This document shows positions 24,221-33,025 of a DNA stretch of 37,215 nucleotides, piece by piece. The position numbers and the translations under genes were made by a program. This DNA comes from Parabacteroides sp. (GTDB lineage Bacteria; Bacteroidota; Bacteroidia; Bacteroidales; Tannerellaceae), in the NCBI GenBank assembly GCA_019417325.1, contig DXVO01000018.1, positions 1 through 37,215 of the forward strand, written 5' to 3'. Numbering within the stretch: position 1 is the stretch's first letter; every line of letters starts with the position of its first letter. Below the pieces are notes generated by a model. The model was not told where the DNA came from, made no database searches, and saw only the letters and a list, made by a program, of their open reading frames with translations.

Positions 24221-25105
24221 ATGAAAAGTTTATTTACCAAAGAGGCAAAGATTGGACTGGTGTCTGTTATAAGCCTGGTATTGCTCTATTTGGGTATTAA
24301 TTATCTGAAAGGGATTGATTTATTTAAACCGGTGAACCATTATTTCGTGGCTTGTGGCAATGTGAAAGGGGTAACTGTTTCCAGTCCGGTGTTTGTGGAC
24401 GGTTTTAAAGTGGGACTGGTCCGGAATATTGCTTATGATTATGATACTGTTGATAAGATAACAATAGAAATCAGCCTTGAGGATCATATGAAAATTAATA
24501 AAGGTAGCTATATCACTATTGTAAATAGCTTCCTGGGGGGCGGCGAACTGCATATCAAGCTGAATAAATATGTAGATGATTATTTGAAACCGGGCTCAAT
24601 ATTGGAAGGACGTATGGAGGCTGATATGATGCAGTCCGTACAAAATAATATTTTGCCGCAGGTGGAATTGTTGTTGCCTAAGATTGATTCTATTTTGGGG
24701 GGGATCCAAACTTTGGTGAATCATCCGGCGTTAGCCCAGTCTCTGAATAATATAGAACAGACAACAAATAGTCTTGCGGCTTCGTCCCGTCAACTTAATC
24801 AGATGCTAAGTAAAGATGTACCGGGTATTATGGGCGATTTAAAGGTGATTACCGGTAATTTTTCTACAGTAAGTACCAATCTCTCCAATTTGGATCTCGC
24901 GTCGACTGTGTCTGCTATAAATGCTACATTGGATAATCTGGAAAAGACAACCCGGCAGTTAAATTCAACAGACAATAGTATCGGTCTTTTGCTTAACGAT
25001 CGTGCGCTGTATGATAATCTGAATGGTACTATGATAAATGCATCCAACCTGCTATTGGATTTTAAACAAAATCCAAAAAGGTATGTACATTTTTCTGTGT
25101 TCTAA
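24221..25105 (+). CDS. MlaD/MCE family lipid-transport protein
   Basis: MCE proteins are the periplasmic substrate-binding partners of ABC-type phospholipid transport systems such as Mla. The 294-residue product has one N-terminal membrane anchor (about residues 10-28, IGLVSVISLVLLYLGINYL). A single MCE beta-barrel domain follows (about 35-115), containing VKGVTVSSPVFVDGFKVGLV and NSFLGGGELHIKL. A helical Gln/Asn-rich region with repeated heptad-like LNNIEQTTNSLAASSRQLNQM (about 165-260) comes next. No ATPase or permease gene is adjacent, so it may work with components encoded elsewhere. Pairing with the amidase is common in Bacteroidota. Confidence 0.88.
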   Translation: MKSLFTKEAKIGLVSVISLVLLYLGINYLKGIDLFKPVNHYFVACGNVKGVTVSSPVFVDGFKVGLVRNIAYDYDTVDKITIEISLEDHMKINKGSYITIVNSFLGGGELHIKLNKYVDDYLKPGSILEGRMEADMMQSVQNNILPQVELLLPKIDSILGGIQTLVNHPALAQSLNNIEQTTNSLAASSRQLNQMLSKDVPGIMGDLKVITGNFSTVSTNLSNLDLASTVSAINATLDNLEKTTRQLNSTDNSIGLLLNDRALYDNLNGTMINASNLLLDFKQNPKRYVHFSVF

Positions 25106-25279
25106 AATATTGCATTTTTTTATCATAGAATGGCTTATTTAGAATAATTCCAATTAAAAGGTGGAAAATAAAAAAGAATGTTGAAACTTGTATAAAGCCT
25201 TTAGGTAGAGTGTTATAGCTGTATTGGAAGGTTTTGTTTTTCTGTAATTCTCCTTGATAAAGAAAACGGGGAAGTGCCC

Positions 25280-25336
25280 GAAAATAGGGACTTTTGAAAA
25301 CACCTATTTTCTTAATGCTCTTATTATTAAGTTTTT
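25280..25336 (+). terminator. Possible terminator hairpins after the MCE gene
   Basis: Two stems lie in the 379-bp gap before dnaA. The first is GAAAATAGG (25280-25288) with CCTATTTTC (25303-25311), perfect 9 bp. The second is CTTAAT (25311-25316) with ATTAAG (25326-25331), followed by TTTTT. Both are AT-rich and so weak. The rest of the gap shows no ORF longer than about nine codons and no DnaA-box-like TTATCCACA. Confidence 0.4.
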
Positions 25337-25430
25337 GCGTTTAACTGCTTGAGTGTAAATGGTATATTGAAGATTTAAAACATCCAAGAAAAATCAGACT
25401 TTTTTTTTCGGAATTAATTTCTAAACTTTG

Positions 25431-25440
25431 TAGTCGTAAA
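25431..25440 (+). promoter_or_regulatory. Variant -7 element before dnaA
   Basis: CTAAACTTTG resembles TAnnTTTG with one extra base between TA and TTTG. It lies 44 nt upstream of dnaA. A T-run (25410-25418) sits near the -33 region. Confidence 0.35.
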
Positions 25441-25484
25441 ATAAAAATGGAAGTTATAAAGTATAGTTGAGAGAGTAAAAAATC

Positions 25485-26882
25485 ATGCAGACTGAATGTA
25501 AGACTTTGTGGAATAAATGCCTCGCTGTCATTAAGGACATTGTCCCTGAGGCCGCTTTTAACACATGGTTCATGCCTATTATACCGCTATCATACGAGGA
25601 TAAGAAATTCACTATCCAAGTTCCCAGCCAGTTCTTTTATGAGTATCTGGAAGAGAAATACGTGAATGTCTTAAAAGTGACTTTATATCGTGTGATAGGG
25701 CAGGGTACAATACTGAACTATCGGGTGATGGTAGATAAAACTACCGGCGGTACGGTTGACTATCCGGCAGAGAATGCTTCGGCTGCAGTAAAGAAAATTA
25801 CTCCTAAAGATGCCAATAAGGCTCCTAATCCATTTGTGCAGGTAAGTCCTCAGGATTTGGATCCTCAGTTGAATCCTAAATACAACTTTGATAATTACTT
25901 TGAGGGGACAAGTAATAAGTTAGTCCGTACAGCTGGTGAAGCGGTAGCGCAGAATCCGGGAAAGACAACTTTTAATCCTTTATTTATATTTGGCCCTTCT
26001 GGTGTTGGTAAAACGCATTTATGTCATGCGATAGGTACACGTATCCGCGAACTTCATCCGGAGAAAAAAGTATTGTATGTCTCGTCTCATTTATTCCGTG
26101 TTCAGTTTACGGATGCTACACGCAAAAATACAACGAATGATTTTCTGAACTTCTATCAGAATATAGATGTGTTGTTGCTGGATGATATACAGGAATTGAT
26201 TGGTATGGATAAGACGCAGAATACCTTTTTCCATATCTTTAATCATCTTCACCAGTTAGGTAAACAGTTAATTTTGACTTCAGATAAAGCTCCCGTCGAT
26301 TTGCAGGGGATGGAAGAACGATTAATTACTCGTTTAAAATGGGGATTGACTGCAGAGTTGAGTCGTCCGGACTTGGATTTGCGTAAGAAAATACTTAAAA
26401 ATAAGATAAATCACGACGGCATTGTCATTCCGGATGAAGTATTCAATTTCATTGCAAATAATGTAACGGAAAATGTTCGCGACTTGGAAGGTATCCTTGT
26501 GTCATTGATGGCGAATGCCGTTATCAATAACCGGGAGATCGATTTACCTTTAACCAAGCGTGTGGTTAGTCAGGCTGTCCGTCTTGAAAAGAAACAGATT
26601 TCTGTACAGATGATACAGGAGGTCGTATGCAATTATTATAACCTTGAGCAATCGGTTATACAAAGTCGTTCCCGTAAGCAAGAGATAGTGCAAGCCCGTC
26701 AGATTACAATGTATTTGGCAAAGAAATATACGGATTGTTCATTTTCACATATAGGGAAAATTGTTGGTAAGAAAGATCATGCTACTGTATTGTATGCTTG
26801 TAAAACAATAAAAGACCAGATAGAGACCAGTAAGGCTTTTCGTTCTACGGTAGAAGAGATAGAAGTAAAGCTTAAAAACTGA
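25485..26882 (+). CDS. dnaA: Chromosomal replication initiator protein DnaA
   Basis: DnaA is the AAA+ ATPase that opens the replication origin. The 465-residue product has all four domains. N-terminal domain I is LWNKCLAVIKDIVPEAAFNTWF. A variable linker (about 90-135) follows. The AAA+ core has Walker A GPSGVGKT (170-177) and Walker B LLLDDIQ (230-236). The DNA-binding domain IV carries the signature KKDHATVLYACKTI near residue 430. The ATG at 25485 fits the family start. It is a single gene here, with dnaN and recF absent from the neighbourhood, as is usual in Bacteroidota. Co-location does not prove an adjacent oriC. Confidence 0.98.
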   Translation: MQTECKTLWNKCLAVIKDIVPEAAFNTWFMPIIPLSYEDKKFTIQVPSQFFYEYLEEKYVNVLKVTLYRVIGQGTILNYRVMVDKTTGGTVDYPAENASAAVKKITPKDANKAPNPFVQVSPQDLDPQLNPKYNFDNYFEGTSNKLVRTAGEAVAQNPGKTTFNPLFIFGPSGVGKTHLCHAIGTRIRELHPEKKVLYVSSHLFRVQFTDATRKNTTNDFLNFYQNIDVLLLDDIQELIGMDKTQNTFFHIFNHLHQLGKQLILTSDKAPVDLQGMEERLITRLKWGLTAELSRPDLDLRKKILKNKINHDGIVIPDEVFNFIANNVTENVRDLEGILVSLMANAVINNREIDLPLTKRVVSQAVRLEKKQISVQMIQEVVCNYYNLEQSVIQSRSRKQEIVQARQITMYLAKKYTDCSFSHIGKIVGKKDHATVLYACKTIKDQIETSKAFRSTVEEIEVKLKN

Positions 26883-26901
26883 TTTTTTAGTGATATAATA
26901 G

Positions 26902-26940
26902 AGAAAAGGATGCACCGGTTTCGGTTGCATCCTTTTCTGT
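26902..26940 (+). terminator. Terminator of dnaA
   Basis: A perfect 13-bp stem (AGAAAAGGATGCA at 26902-26914 with TGCATCCTTTTCT at 26926-26938) has an 11-nt loop containing CCGGTTTCGG. It is followed by GTTTT and lies 19 nt after the dnaA stop. Confidence 0.85.
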
Positions 26941-26984
26941 TTTGGAAAACCTTGGTTGATGTATAGTTTTGACTTTTGGAAAAC
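26940..26984. repeat. Direct repeat upstream of the ribonucleotide reductase gene
   Basis: TTTTGGAAAAC occurs at 26940-26950 and at 26974-26984, 34 bp apart. Each is nearly palindromic (TTTT-GG-AAAA). The region up to 27150 is otherwise AT-rich with no ORF. The repeats could be a regulator site but may also be chance in AT-rich DNA. Confidence 0.35.
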
Positions 26985-27122
26985 ATTTTGAATTTGCGTA
27001 AAATATAATATATTGGCAGTTAGTATGTTATTTGTTGAAAGTGGGAAACTATTTAATAATGTGATTTTTATTTGTTGAATAATTTGGCTAATACGTAAAC
27101 AATGTGTAAACTTGTACCGTTA

Positions 27123-27130
27123 TATCTTTA
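27123..27130 (+). promoter_or_regulatory. Possible -7 element for the ribonucleotide reductase gene
   Basis: TATCTTTA (7 of 8 matches to TAnnTTTG) lies about 20 nt before the GTG at 27151. It would place the transcript start after the TTG at 27112, so that codon is unlikely to be the start. Confidence 0.4.
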
Positions 27131-27150
27131 TTAAAAACAATAAAACAATC

Positions 27151-29691
27151 GTGGACCGTAAAACTTACACCTTCGATGAGGCTTTTAAAGCTTCTCTTAA
27201 CTATTTTACCGGCGATGAACTGGCGGCAAAAGTATGGGTTAATAAGTATGCCCTGAAAGATGCTTTTGGTAATATCTATGAAGAATCACCTATAGATATG
27301 CATCATCGTCTGGCAAGTGAAATTGCTCGCATTGAAAAGAAGTATCCTAATCCGTTGTCGGAAGAGGAGCTTTTTAATTTGTTTGATCATTTCCGTTATA
27401 TCGTTCCTCAGGGAAGCCCGATGACGGGAATTGGCAATGATTTTCAGATTGCCTCACTCTCTAATTGCTTTGTTATAGGAATGGACGGCTGTGCCGATTC
27501 TTATGGTGCAATTATTAGAATTGATGAAGAACAGGTGCAGTTGATGAAACGTCGTGGCGGGGTTGGACATGATTTGTCGCATATTCGCCCGAAAGGATCA
27601 CCTGTAAAGAACTCTGCTCTTACTTCAACAGGCTTGGTTCCTTTTATGGAACGTTATTCTAATTCGACACGCGAAGTAGCCCAGGACGGACGTCGCGGTG
27701 CTTTAATGCTTAGTGTTTCTATCAAACATCCGGATTCGGAATCGTTTATTGATGCTAAGATGGTTGAAGGAAAGGTTACAGGAGCAAATGTTTCCGTAAA
27801 AATTGATGATGATTTTATGAATGCTGTTGTAAACGGAACTTCTTATACACAGCAATATCCGATAGATTCTTCCAATCCAACTACTGTTAAGGAAATCGAT
27901 GCACAGTCTCTTTGGAAAAAAATTATTCACAATGCCTGGAAGTCGGCAGAACCGGGTGTCCTTTTCTGGGATACGATATTGAAAGAATCTGTGCCGGATT
28001 CTTATGCTGATTTAGGTTTCCGTACGGTTTCTACCAATCCTTGTGGTGAAATACCTTTGTGTCCTTACGATAGTTGCCGTTTGCTTGCTATCAATCTGTA
28101 TTCATATGTCGTGAATCCATTTACGGAAAATGCTTATTTCGATTATGATTTGTTTAAAAAGCATGTCGGATTAGCACAGCGTATTATGGATGATATTATT
28201 GATCTGGAATCAGAGAAGATTGAAAAAATTCTGGAAAAAATAGTTTCTGATCCTGAATCAATGGAAGTGAAACAGAGTGAACTTCACTTGTGGGAAAAAA
28301 TACGTACGAAAACATTGCAAGGACGTCGTACCGGTGTCGGTATTACGGCAGAAGGTGATATGATTGCTGCATTAGGCTTGCGTTATGGAACAGAAGAAGC
28401 AACCGAGTGTGCAGAAAGTGTTCAGAAGGCATTGGCTTTGGAAGCATACCGTTCTTCCGTAGAGATGGCAAAAGAACGTGGAGCGTTTGAAATTTATGAT
28501 GCAAAACGCGAAGAAAAAAATCCGTTTATCAATCGTCTGCGTGAGGCTGATCCCAAGCTATATGAAGACATGGTGAAACATGGCCGCCGTAATATTGCTT
28601 GTTTGACAATTGCCCCAACTGGGACAACCAGTTTGATGACGCAGACAACTTCCGGTATAGAACCGGTCTTTTTGCCTGTTTACCGTCGCCGTCGTAAAGT
28701 GAATCCGAATGACGCGGAAGCCCGTGTTGATTTCGTGGATGAAACCGGCGATGCTTTTGAAGAATATATTGTATTCCATCATAAGTTTGTTACCTGGATG
28801 CAGGCTAATGGCTATTCTGTGACTAAAAAGTATACACAGGAAGAAATAGACGATCTGGTTGCGAAATCTCCTTATTTTAAGGCAACATCAAATGATGTGG
28901 ACTGGTTGCAGAAAGTACGTATGCAGGGACGCATCCAGAAATGGGTTGACCATTCTATCAGTGTGACAATCAATTTGCCGGCAGATGTTACGGAGGATTT
29001 GGTGGATTCTCTCTATGTGGAAGCATGGAAATGTGGTTGTAAAGGTTGTACGGTATATCGTGACGGATCTCGCTCCGGTGTATTGCTGGCAACAGAAAAG
29101 AAGAAGAAAAAGGAAGATTGCAATTGCATGGAGCCGCCTGTGATTGTGGCAACACGTCCTCGCGAATTGGAGGCTGATGTAGTTAAATTCCAAAATAATC
29201 GTGAGAAATGGATTGCATTCGTTGGGCTGCTGAACGGACGCCCTTATGAAATTTTTACCGGTCTTGCCGATGATGATGAAGGAATTATGCTTCCGAAGAA
29301 CGTATCTAAAGGAACTATTATCAAAAGTTATGATGATGACGGTAATAAACATTATGACTTCCAGTTCAAGAATAAGCGTGGATATAAAATGACTATCGAA
29401 GGCTTGGATGGTAAATTTGACCCGGAATTCTGGAACTATGCCAAGCTTATATCTGGTGTGTTGCGTTATGGTATGCCAATCGACCAGGTTATCAAACTGG
29501 TTCAGGGAATGGAGTTGAATAATGAATCTATTAACACCTGGAAAAATGGTGTGGAACGTGCATTAAAGAAATATCTGCCTAACGGAATGGAGGCAAAAGG
29601 ACAGAAATGCCCGAACTGTGGACATGAAACACTGGTTTATCAGGAAGGTTGTCTGATTTGTACAAACTGCGGAGCTTCCCGTTGCGGTTAA
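27151..29691 (+). CDS. nrdJ: Adenosylcobalamin-dependent (class II) ribonucleotide reductase
   Basis: Class II reductases make deoxyribonucleotides using coenzyme B12, with or without oxygen. From the GTG at 27151 the product has 846 residues beginning VDRKTYTFDEAFKASLNYF. The active-site motifs are visible: Cys106 in SLSNCFV, the Cys298 region in NPCGEIPL, and APTGTTSLM. The C-terminal zinc-ribbon-like region (CPNCGHETLVYQEGCLICTNCG plus ASRCG) is typical of B12-dependent enzymes of this group. It stands alone, with no small subunit or NrdR gene beside it. No cobalamin riboswitch signature (GCCACTGG box) is present upstream. A TTG at 27112 is an alternative start but has no family support. 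Confidence 0.94.
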   Translation: MDRKTYTFDEAFKASLNYFTGDELAAKVWVNKYALKDAFGNIYEESPIDMHHRLASEIARIEKKYPNPLSEEELFNLFDHFRYIVPQGSPMTGIGNDFQIASLSNCFVIGMDGCADSYGAIIRIDEEQVQLMKRRGGVGHDLSHIRPKGSPVKNSALTSTGLVPFMERYSNSTREVAQDGRRGALMLSVSIKHPDSESFIDAKMVEGKVTGANVSVKIDDDFMNAVVNGTSYTQQYPIDSSNPTTVKEIDAQSLWKKIIHNAWKSAEPGVLFWDTILKESVPDSYADLGFRTVSTNPCGEIPLCPYDSCRLLAINLYSYVVNPFTENAYFDYDLFKKHVGLAQRIMDDIIDLESEKIEKILEKIVSDPESMEVKQSELHLWEKIRTKTLQGRRTGVGITAEGDMIAALGLRYGTEEATECAESVQKALALEAYRSSVEMAKERGAFEIYDAKREEKNPFINRLREADPKLYEDMVKHGRRNIACLTIAPTGTTSLMTQTTSGIEPVFLPVYRRRRKVNPNDAEARVDFVDETGDAFEEYIVFHHKFVTWMQANGYSVTKKYTQEEIDDLVAKSPYFKATSNDVDWLQKVRMQGRIQKWVDHSISVTINLPADVTEDLVDSLYVEAWKCGCKGCTVYRDGSRSGVLLATEKKKKKEDCNCMEPPVIVATRPRELEADVVKFQNNREKWIAFVGLLNGRPYEIFTGLADDDEGIMLPKNVSKGTIIKSYDDDGNKHYDFQFKNKRGYKMTIEGLDGKFDPEFWNYAKLISGVLRYGMPIDQVIKLVQGMELNNESINTWKNGVERALKKYLPNGMEAKGQKCPNCGHETLVYQEGCLICTNCGASRCG

Positions 29692-29720
29692 GCGAGCCTG
29701 TAACATAGCTTTTTAGTAAT

Positions 29721-29763
29721 GGAGAATCGAGCATAAAGGGGCTACCTTTATTTTCGGTTCTCC
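29721..29763 (+). terminator. Terminator after nrdJ
   Basis: A 19-bp stem (left arm 29721-29739, right arm 29745-29763) with one C/T mismatch, two wobbles and loop GGCTA. The T tract is weak (ATTCTCTTTAT), so termination may be partial. Confidence 0.65.
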
Positions 29764-29764
29764 A

Positions 29765-29781
29765 TTCTCTTTATAAGAGAA
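29765..29781. promoter_or_regulatory. Palindrome in the malQ leader (possible operator)
   Basis: TTCTCTT-TAT-AAGAGAA is a perfect 7-bp inverted repeat 40 nt before the malQ ATG. A -7-like TACCTTCG (7 of 8) starts at 29788 just downstream. Its position fits an operator, but it is short. Confidence 0.4.
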
Positions 29782-29820
29782 ATTTTGTACCTTCGTAACC
29801 AATACAAAAATTTAATACGC

Positions 29821-32505
29821 ATGAAAGTTACCTTTAATATAAATTTTCATACTATCTGGGGACAAAGATTGTGTGTGGTTGGTTCGGTCCCAGAGCTGGG
29901 GGCTTGGAATTCGGCTTTGGCAAGGGAAATGATTTATCTGGAGGATGGAAACTGGCAGTTAACTATTGATATTGCTGCTCCCGTCCAGAAAATAGAATAC
30001 AGATATTTTCTCCGTATAGACGATAAGCAAGTTTTTGAAGAATGGGAAAAAAACCATCAGGTTTTCTTTATAGGTTCTGCACAGCAGTATACTTTGTATG
30101 ATTATTGGCAAGTGCGTCCAGCAAACCTTGCATTTTATTCTTCTGCTTTTACGAAAAGTTTGTTTGCCCACCCTTGTAATAAAAATGAACGGGTTATAAA
30201 AAGCGGTAAACGTCTGACTATAAAAATATCGGCGCCCCATGTGGAAAAAAATCAGAGTATTGCGGTTACCGGTAATCAGGACTGCTTGGGAAACTGGCAT
30301 CCTGAAAAAGCATTGATTCTTAGTTGTGATACATTTCCTGTATGGCATATAGACCTGGATGTAAATGAGATTACTTATCCCTTGGAATATAAATTCCTTA
30401 TTTTTGATGAAAATAACCAGCCCCTTTATTGGGAAGACGATGGAAACCGGGTATTAAACTTACCCTCTCAGGAGGTGGGAGAAACCGTAATAGTGTCTGG
30501 TCTCTATTTCCGTGATAATCTTCCTTTATGGAGATGTGCAGGAACTGTTATTCCTGTTTTTTCCTTGCGTTCCCGGGAAAGTTTTGGTGTTGGCGACTTG
30601 GGTGACCTGAGATTATTGGTCGATTGGGCGAAGAAAACTCACCAGCGCATTATACAGGTACTTCCAATGAACGATACGATAACGACCCATACCTGGAGAG
30701 ATTCATATCCGTACAGCGCAATTTCAATCTATGCTTTGCACCCGATGTATATAAGCTTGCCTTTACTTGATAAATTAAAAGATAAGGGTAAAAATACATT
30801 TTTTGCGGCAAAACAGATGGAATTGAACAGTAAGGAGGATGTGGATTACGAATCTGTTATCAAATATAAGTTGGAATATTGCCGTGAACTGTTTAATCAG
30901 GAAGGTCCGTCTGTATTGGCCAGTCAGGAATTTAAGGATTTCTTCTCCAAGAATGAGGATTGGTTACTTCCATATGCCGCGTATTGTTATTTACGTGATA
31001 ATTATGGTACTCCCGATTTTACACAGTGGACAGATTATACTGTATTTGACCGGGCTCGCATACAAAATCTTTGTGCAAAAACGAGTAAAGCCTATCCGGA
31101 AATCTCATTCTTTTATTTCTTGCAATTTGTTTTGTATACCCAATTTAAATCTGCATCCGATTATGCCCGTAAGAATGGTGTTGTGCTGAAAGGCGATTTG
31201 CCTATCGGAGTGAGCCGTACCAGTGTGGAAGCATGGATGGAGCCGCAATATTTTAATATGAACGGGCAAGCAGGGGCGCCACCGGATGATTTTTCTGTGG
31301 ATGGACAGAATTGGTTTTTCCCTACCTATAATTGGGAGGTTATGGAGAGTGATAATTTTTCCTGGTGGAAAAAACGTTTTGCTAAGCTTAGCGATTATTT
31401 TGATTGTTTTCGTATAGACCATATTCTTGGTTTTTTCCGTATATGGGAAATACCTATGGAGTATATACAGGGGCTTTGTGGACATTTCAATCCGGCTCTT
31501 CCTTTTACAAAAGATGAAATAGAACAATACGGATTGAGTTTTAACGAGGCTAGACTTACAACCCCGCACATCAATCGCGAATTTTTACCGGAGTTGTTTG
31601 GAGAGCAGACTGAAGAAGTTATTGATACTTATTTGGCACAGTCTTCTTCACGTCATTTTGTTTTAAAGCCATTTTGTGATACTCAGCGGAAAATAGAGAA
31701 ACTGTTTGAAGGAATGAATGATGAAGTTTCTCTCCGGGTAAAAAAGGGACTGTTTGCCATTGCTAATGAAGTGCTGTTTTTGCGTGATCCGCGTGAAGCT
31801 GATAAATATCATCCCAGAATATCCGCGAGCCGGTCTTTTATTTACCGTGAATTAAGTGCACCGGATAAATATGCTTTCGACCAATTGTATTGGCATTTCT
31901 TTTATCATCGTCATAACGATTTCTGGAAGGCACAGGCATTAAATCGTCTTACTCCATTAGTCTCAAGTACGGAGATGCTGGTTTGTGGAGAGGATTTGGG
32001 AATGATTCCGGAGTCTGTTCCGGATGTAATGCATAAATTGCAGATATTAAGCCTGGAAATAGAACGTATGCCGAAAACAGCCCAAAGGGAATTTTCTGAT
32101 TTGTCAGACTTGCCTTATCATTCGGTATGTACAACATCTACGCATGATATGACTCCTCTGCGTAGTTGGTGGAAAGAAGACCGGGCAAAAATACAGCGTT
32201 ATTATAATAATGTATTAAGAAGAGAAGGTGCAGCCCCCGAAGACTGTTCGGCAGATATCATAACTCAAATCATATTTAATCATTTAGGGGCCCGGTCGAT
32301 GTTGGCTATTCTCCCTTTGCAGGACTGGTTGGGCATGGATGATACAATAAAGAGAAAAGATGCAGAAGCAGAGCGTATTAATGTGCCGGCAAATCCAGCT
32401 CATTATTGGAAATACCGGATGCATATTCCATTGGAAGAATTACTCCAAGCCGAAAGTTTAAATAGTAAAATTATCAGTTTGATAGAAAAGTCAGGAAGAA
32501 AATAA
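29821..32505 (+). CDS. malQ: 4-alpha-glucanotransferase, GH77, with two N-terminal CBM20-like domains
   Basis: GH77 enzymes transfer maltosyl or longer alpha-1,4-glucan units in starch and maltose use. From the ATG at 29821 the product has 894 residues, far longer than classical MalQ. The extra N-terminus contains two starch-binding-like modules (about residues 1-95 and 130-225; GSVPELGAWN and GNQDCLGNWHPEKALIL are CBM20 signatures). The GH77 domain follows (about 240-880): nucleophile Asp533 in FRIDHILGFFR, acid/base Glu724 in CGEDLGM, and the third carboxylate Asp776 in THDMTPLRSWW. This layout matches the DPE2 (disproportionating enzyme 2) type known from plants and some Bacteroidota. There is no signal peptide, so it is cytosolic. 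The upstream open frame from 29785 is ignored. Confidence 0.92.
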   Translation: MKVTFNINFHTIWGQRLCVVGSVPELGAWNSALAREMIYLEDGNWQLTIDIAAPVQKIEYRYFLRIDDKQVFEEWEKNHQVFFIGSAQQYTLYDYWQVRPANLAFYSSAFTKSLFAHPCNKNERVIKSGKRLTIKISAPHVEKNQSIAVTGNQDCLGNWHPEKALILSCDTFPVWHIDLDVNEITYPLEYKFLIFDENNQPLYWEDDGNRVLNLPSQEVGETVIVSGLYFRDNLPLWRCAGTVIPVFSLRSRESFGVGDLGDLRLLVDWAKKTHQRIIQVLPMNDTITTHTWRDSYPYSAISIYALHPMYISLPLLDKLKDKGKNTFFAAKQMELNSKEDVDYESVIKYKLEYCRELFNQEGPSVLASQEFKDFFSKNEDWLLPYAAYCYLRDNYGTPDFTQWTDYTVFDRARIQNLCAKTSKAYPEISFFYFLQFVLYTQFKSASDYARKNGVVLKGDLPIGVSRTSVEAWMEPQYFNMNGQAGAPPDDFSVDGQNWFFPTYNWEVMESDNFSWWKKRFAKLSDYFDCFRIDHILGFFRIWEIPMEYIQGLCGHFNPALPFTKDEIEQYGLSFNEARLTTPHINREFLPELFGEQTEEVIDTYLAQSSSRHFVLKPFCDTQRKIEKLFEGMNDEVSLRVKKGLFAIANEVLFLRDPREADKYHPRISASRSFIYRELSAPDKYAFDQLYWHFFYHRHNDFWKAQALNRLTPLVSSTEMLVCGEDLGMIPESVPDVMHKLQILSLEIERMPKTAQREFSDLSDLPYHSVCTTSTHDMTPLRSWWKEDRAKIQRYYNNVLRREGAAPEDCSADIITQIIFNHLGARSMLAILPLQDWLGMDDTIKRKDAEAERINVPANPAHYWKYRMHIPLEELLQAESLNSKIISLIEKSGRK

Positions 32506-32516
32506 ACTATCATTAC

Positions 32517-32560
32517 CGAAAACAGCACACGCTATTTTATAATAATGTGTGCTGTTTTCG
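32517..32560. terminator. Bidirectional terminator, malQ / bactofilin gene
   Basis: A perfect 14-bp stem (CGAAAACAGCACAC at 32517-32530 with GTGTGCTGTTTTCG at 32547-32560) has a 16-nt loop. It lies between converging genes. Confidence 0.85.
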
Positions 32561-32573
32561 ATAATAAATCGTT

Positions 32574-32939
32574 TTATGATTTATCCGTACTGGACATTTT
32601 GCAAACACCATTAAAGCGGGCATTCGGTTCAATTTCAATTGTTTGGGCAAAAATATCGCCATTAATTTCAGCTGTAGACTTCAATGTTAATTTTTCATTT
32701 ATACAGACTGAACCATCAACTTCTCCAAGAATTTCAGCGTTCTGAGCAGAGATGTTGCCAGTAACGCATCCTTTAGGACCTATAACTATTTTACCATTGC
32801 AACTGATATCTCCCTCCACTTTTCCATCTAAACGAAAGTCTGTATCTGTTACAATATTTCCTGTTACGGTAGTACCGGCTGCCAATGTGTTATGAAGCCC
32901 GCCTGTAGTGTTTTCTTCTTTTTGTTTTATTCCCATCAT
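32574..32939 (-). CDS. Bactofilin (polymer-forming cytoskeletal protein)
   Basis: Bactofilins polymerise into membrane-associated filaments that place cell-wall or envelope machinery. The 121-residue product has the right-handed beta-helix repeats of the family. Short hydrophobic strands are separated by Gly turns: AGTTVTGNIVTDTDFRLDGKVEGDI, GKIVIGPKGCVTGNISAQNAEILGEVDGSV, then LTLKSTAEINGDIFAQTIEIEPNARFNG. A disordered polar N-terminus precedes the helix. Start at 32939 or at the second ATG, 32936. An exact -7 element on the minus strand (TATATTTG, 32968-32961) is 21 nt upstream. Divergent from folB. Confidence 0.88.
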   Translation of the reverse strand: MMGIKQKEENTTGGLHNTLAAGTTVTGNIVTDTDFRLDGKVEGDISCNGKIVIGPKGCVTGNISAQNAEILGEVDGSVCINEKLTLKSTAEINGDIFAQTIEIEPNARFNGVCKMSSTDKS

Positions 32940-32960
32940 ATATGTCGTAGTTGCTTAATA

Positions 32961-32968
32961 CAAATATA
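32961..32968 (-). promoter_or_regulatory. -7 element of the bactofilin promoter
   Basis: TATATTTG on the minus strand matches TAnnTTTG exactly, 21 nt before the start codon. It lies back to back with the folB promoter. Confidence 0.6.
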
Positions 32969-32978
32969 AGACTAAATT

Positions 32979-33009
32979 TTTGTAGTAAGGTTTACTTTAT
33001 TTACATTTA
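32979..33009 (+). promoter_or_regulatory. Promoter of folB
   Basis: TTTG (32979-32982), 19 nt, TACATTTA (33002-33009; 7 of 8) lies 16 nt before the ATG at 33026. Confidence 0.6.
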
Positions 33010-33025
33010 CAGAAAATAACGGATT

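Noticed and set aside
25106..25484. Origin of replication next to dnaA
   Set aside because: AT-rich gap, but no DnaA-box-like TTATCCACA cluster seen, and in Bacteroidota dnaA is often not beside oriC. A GC-skew analysis of the full chromosome would decide.
27001..27150. Cobalamin riboswitch before nrdJ
   Set aside because: No B12-box motif and too little structured sequence in the leader.
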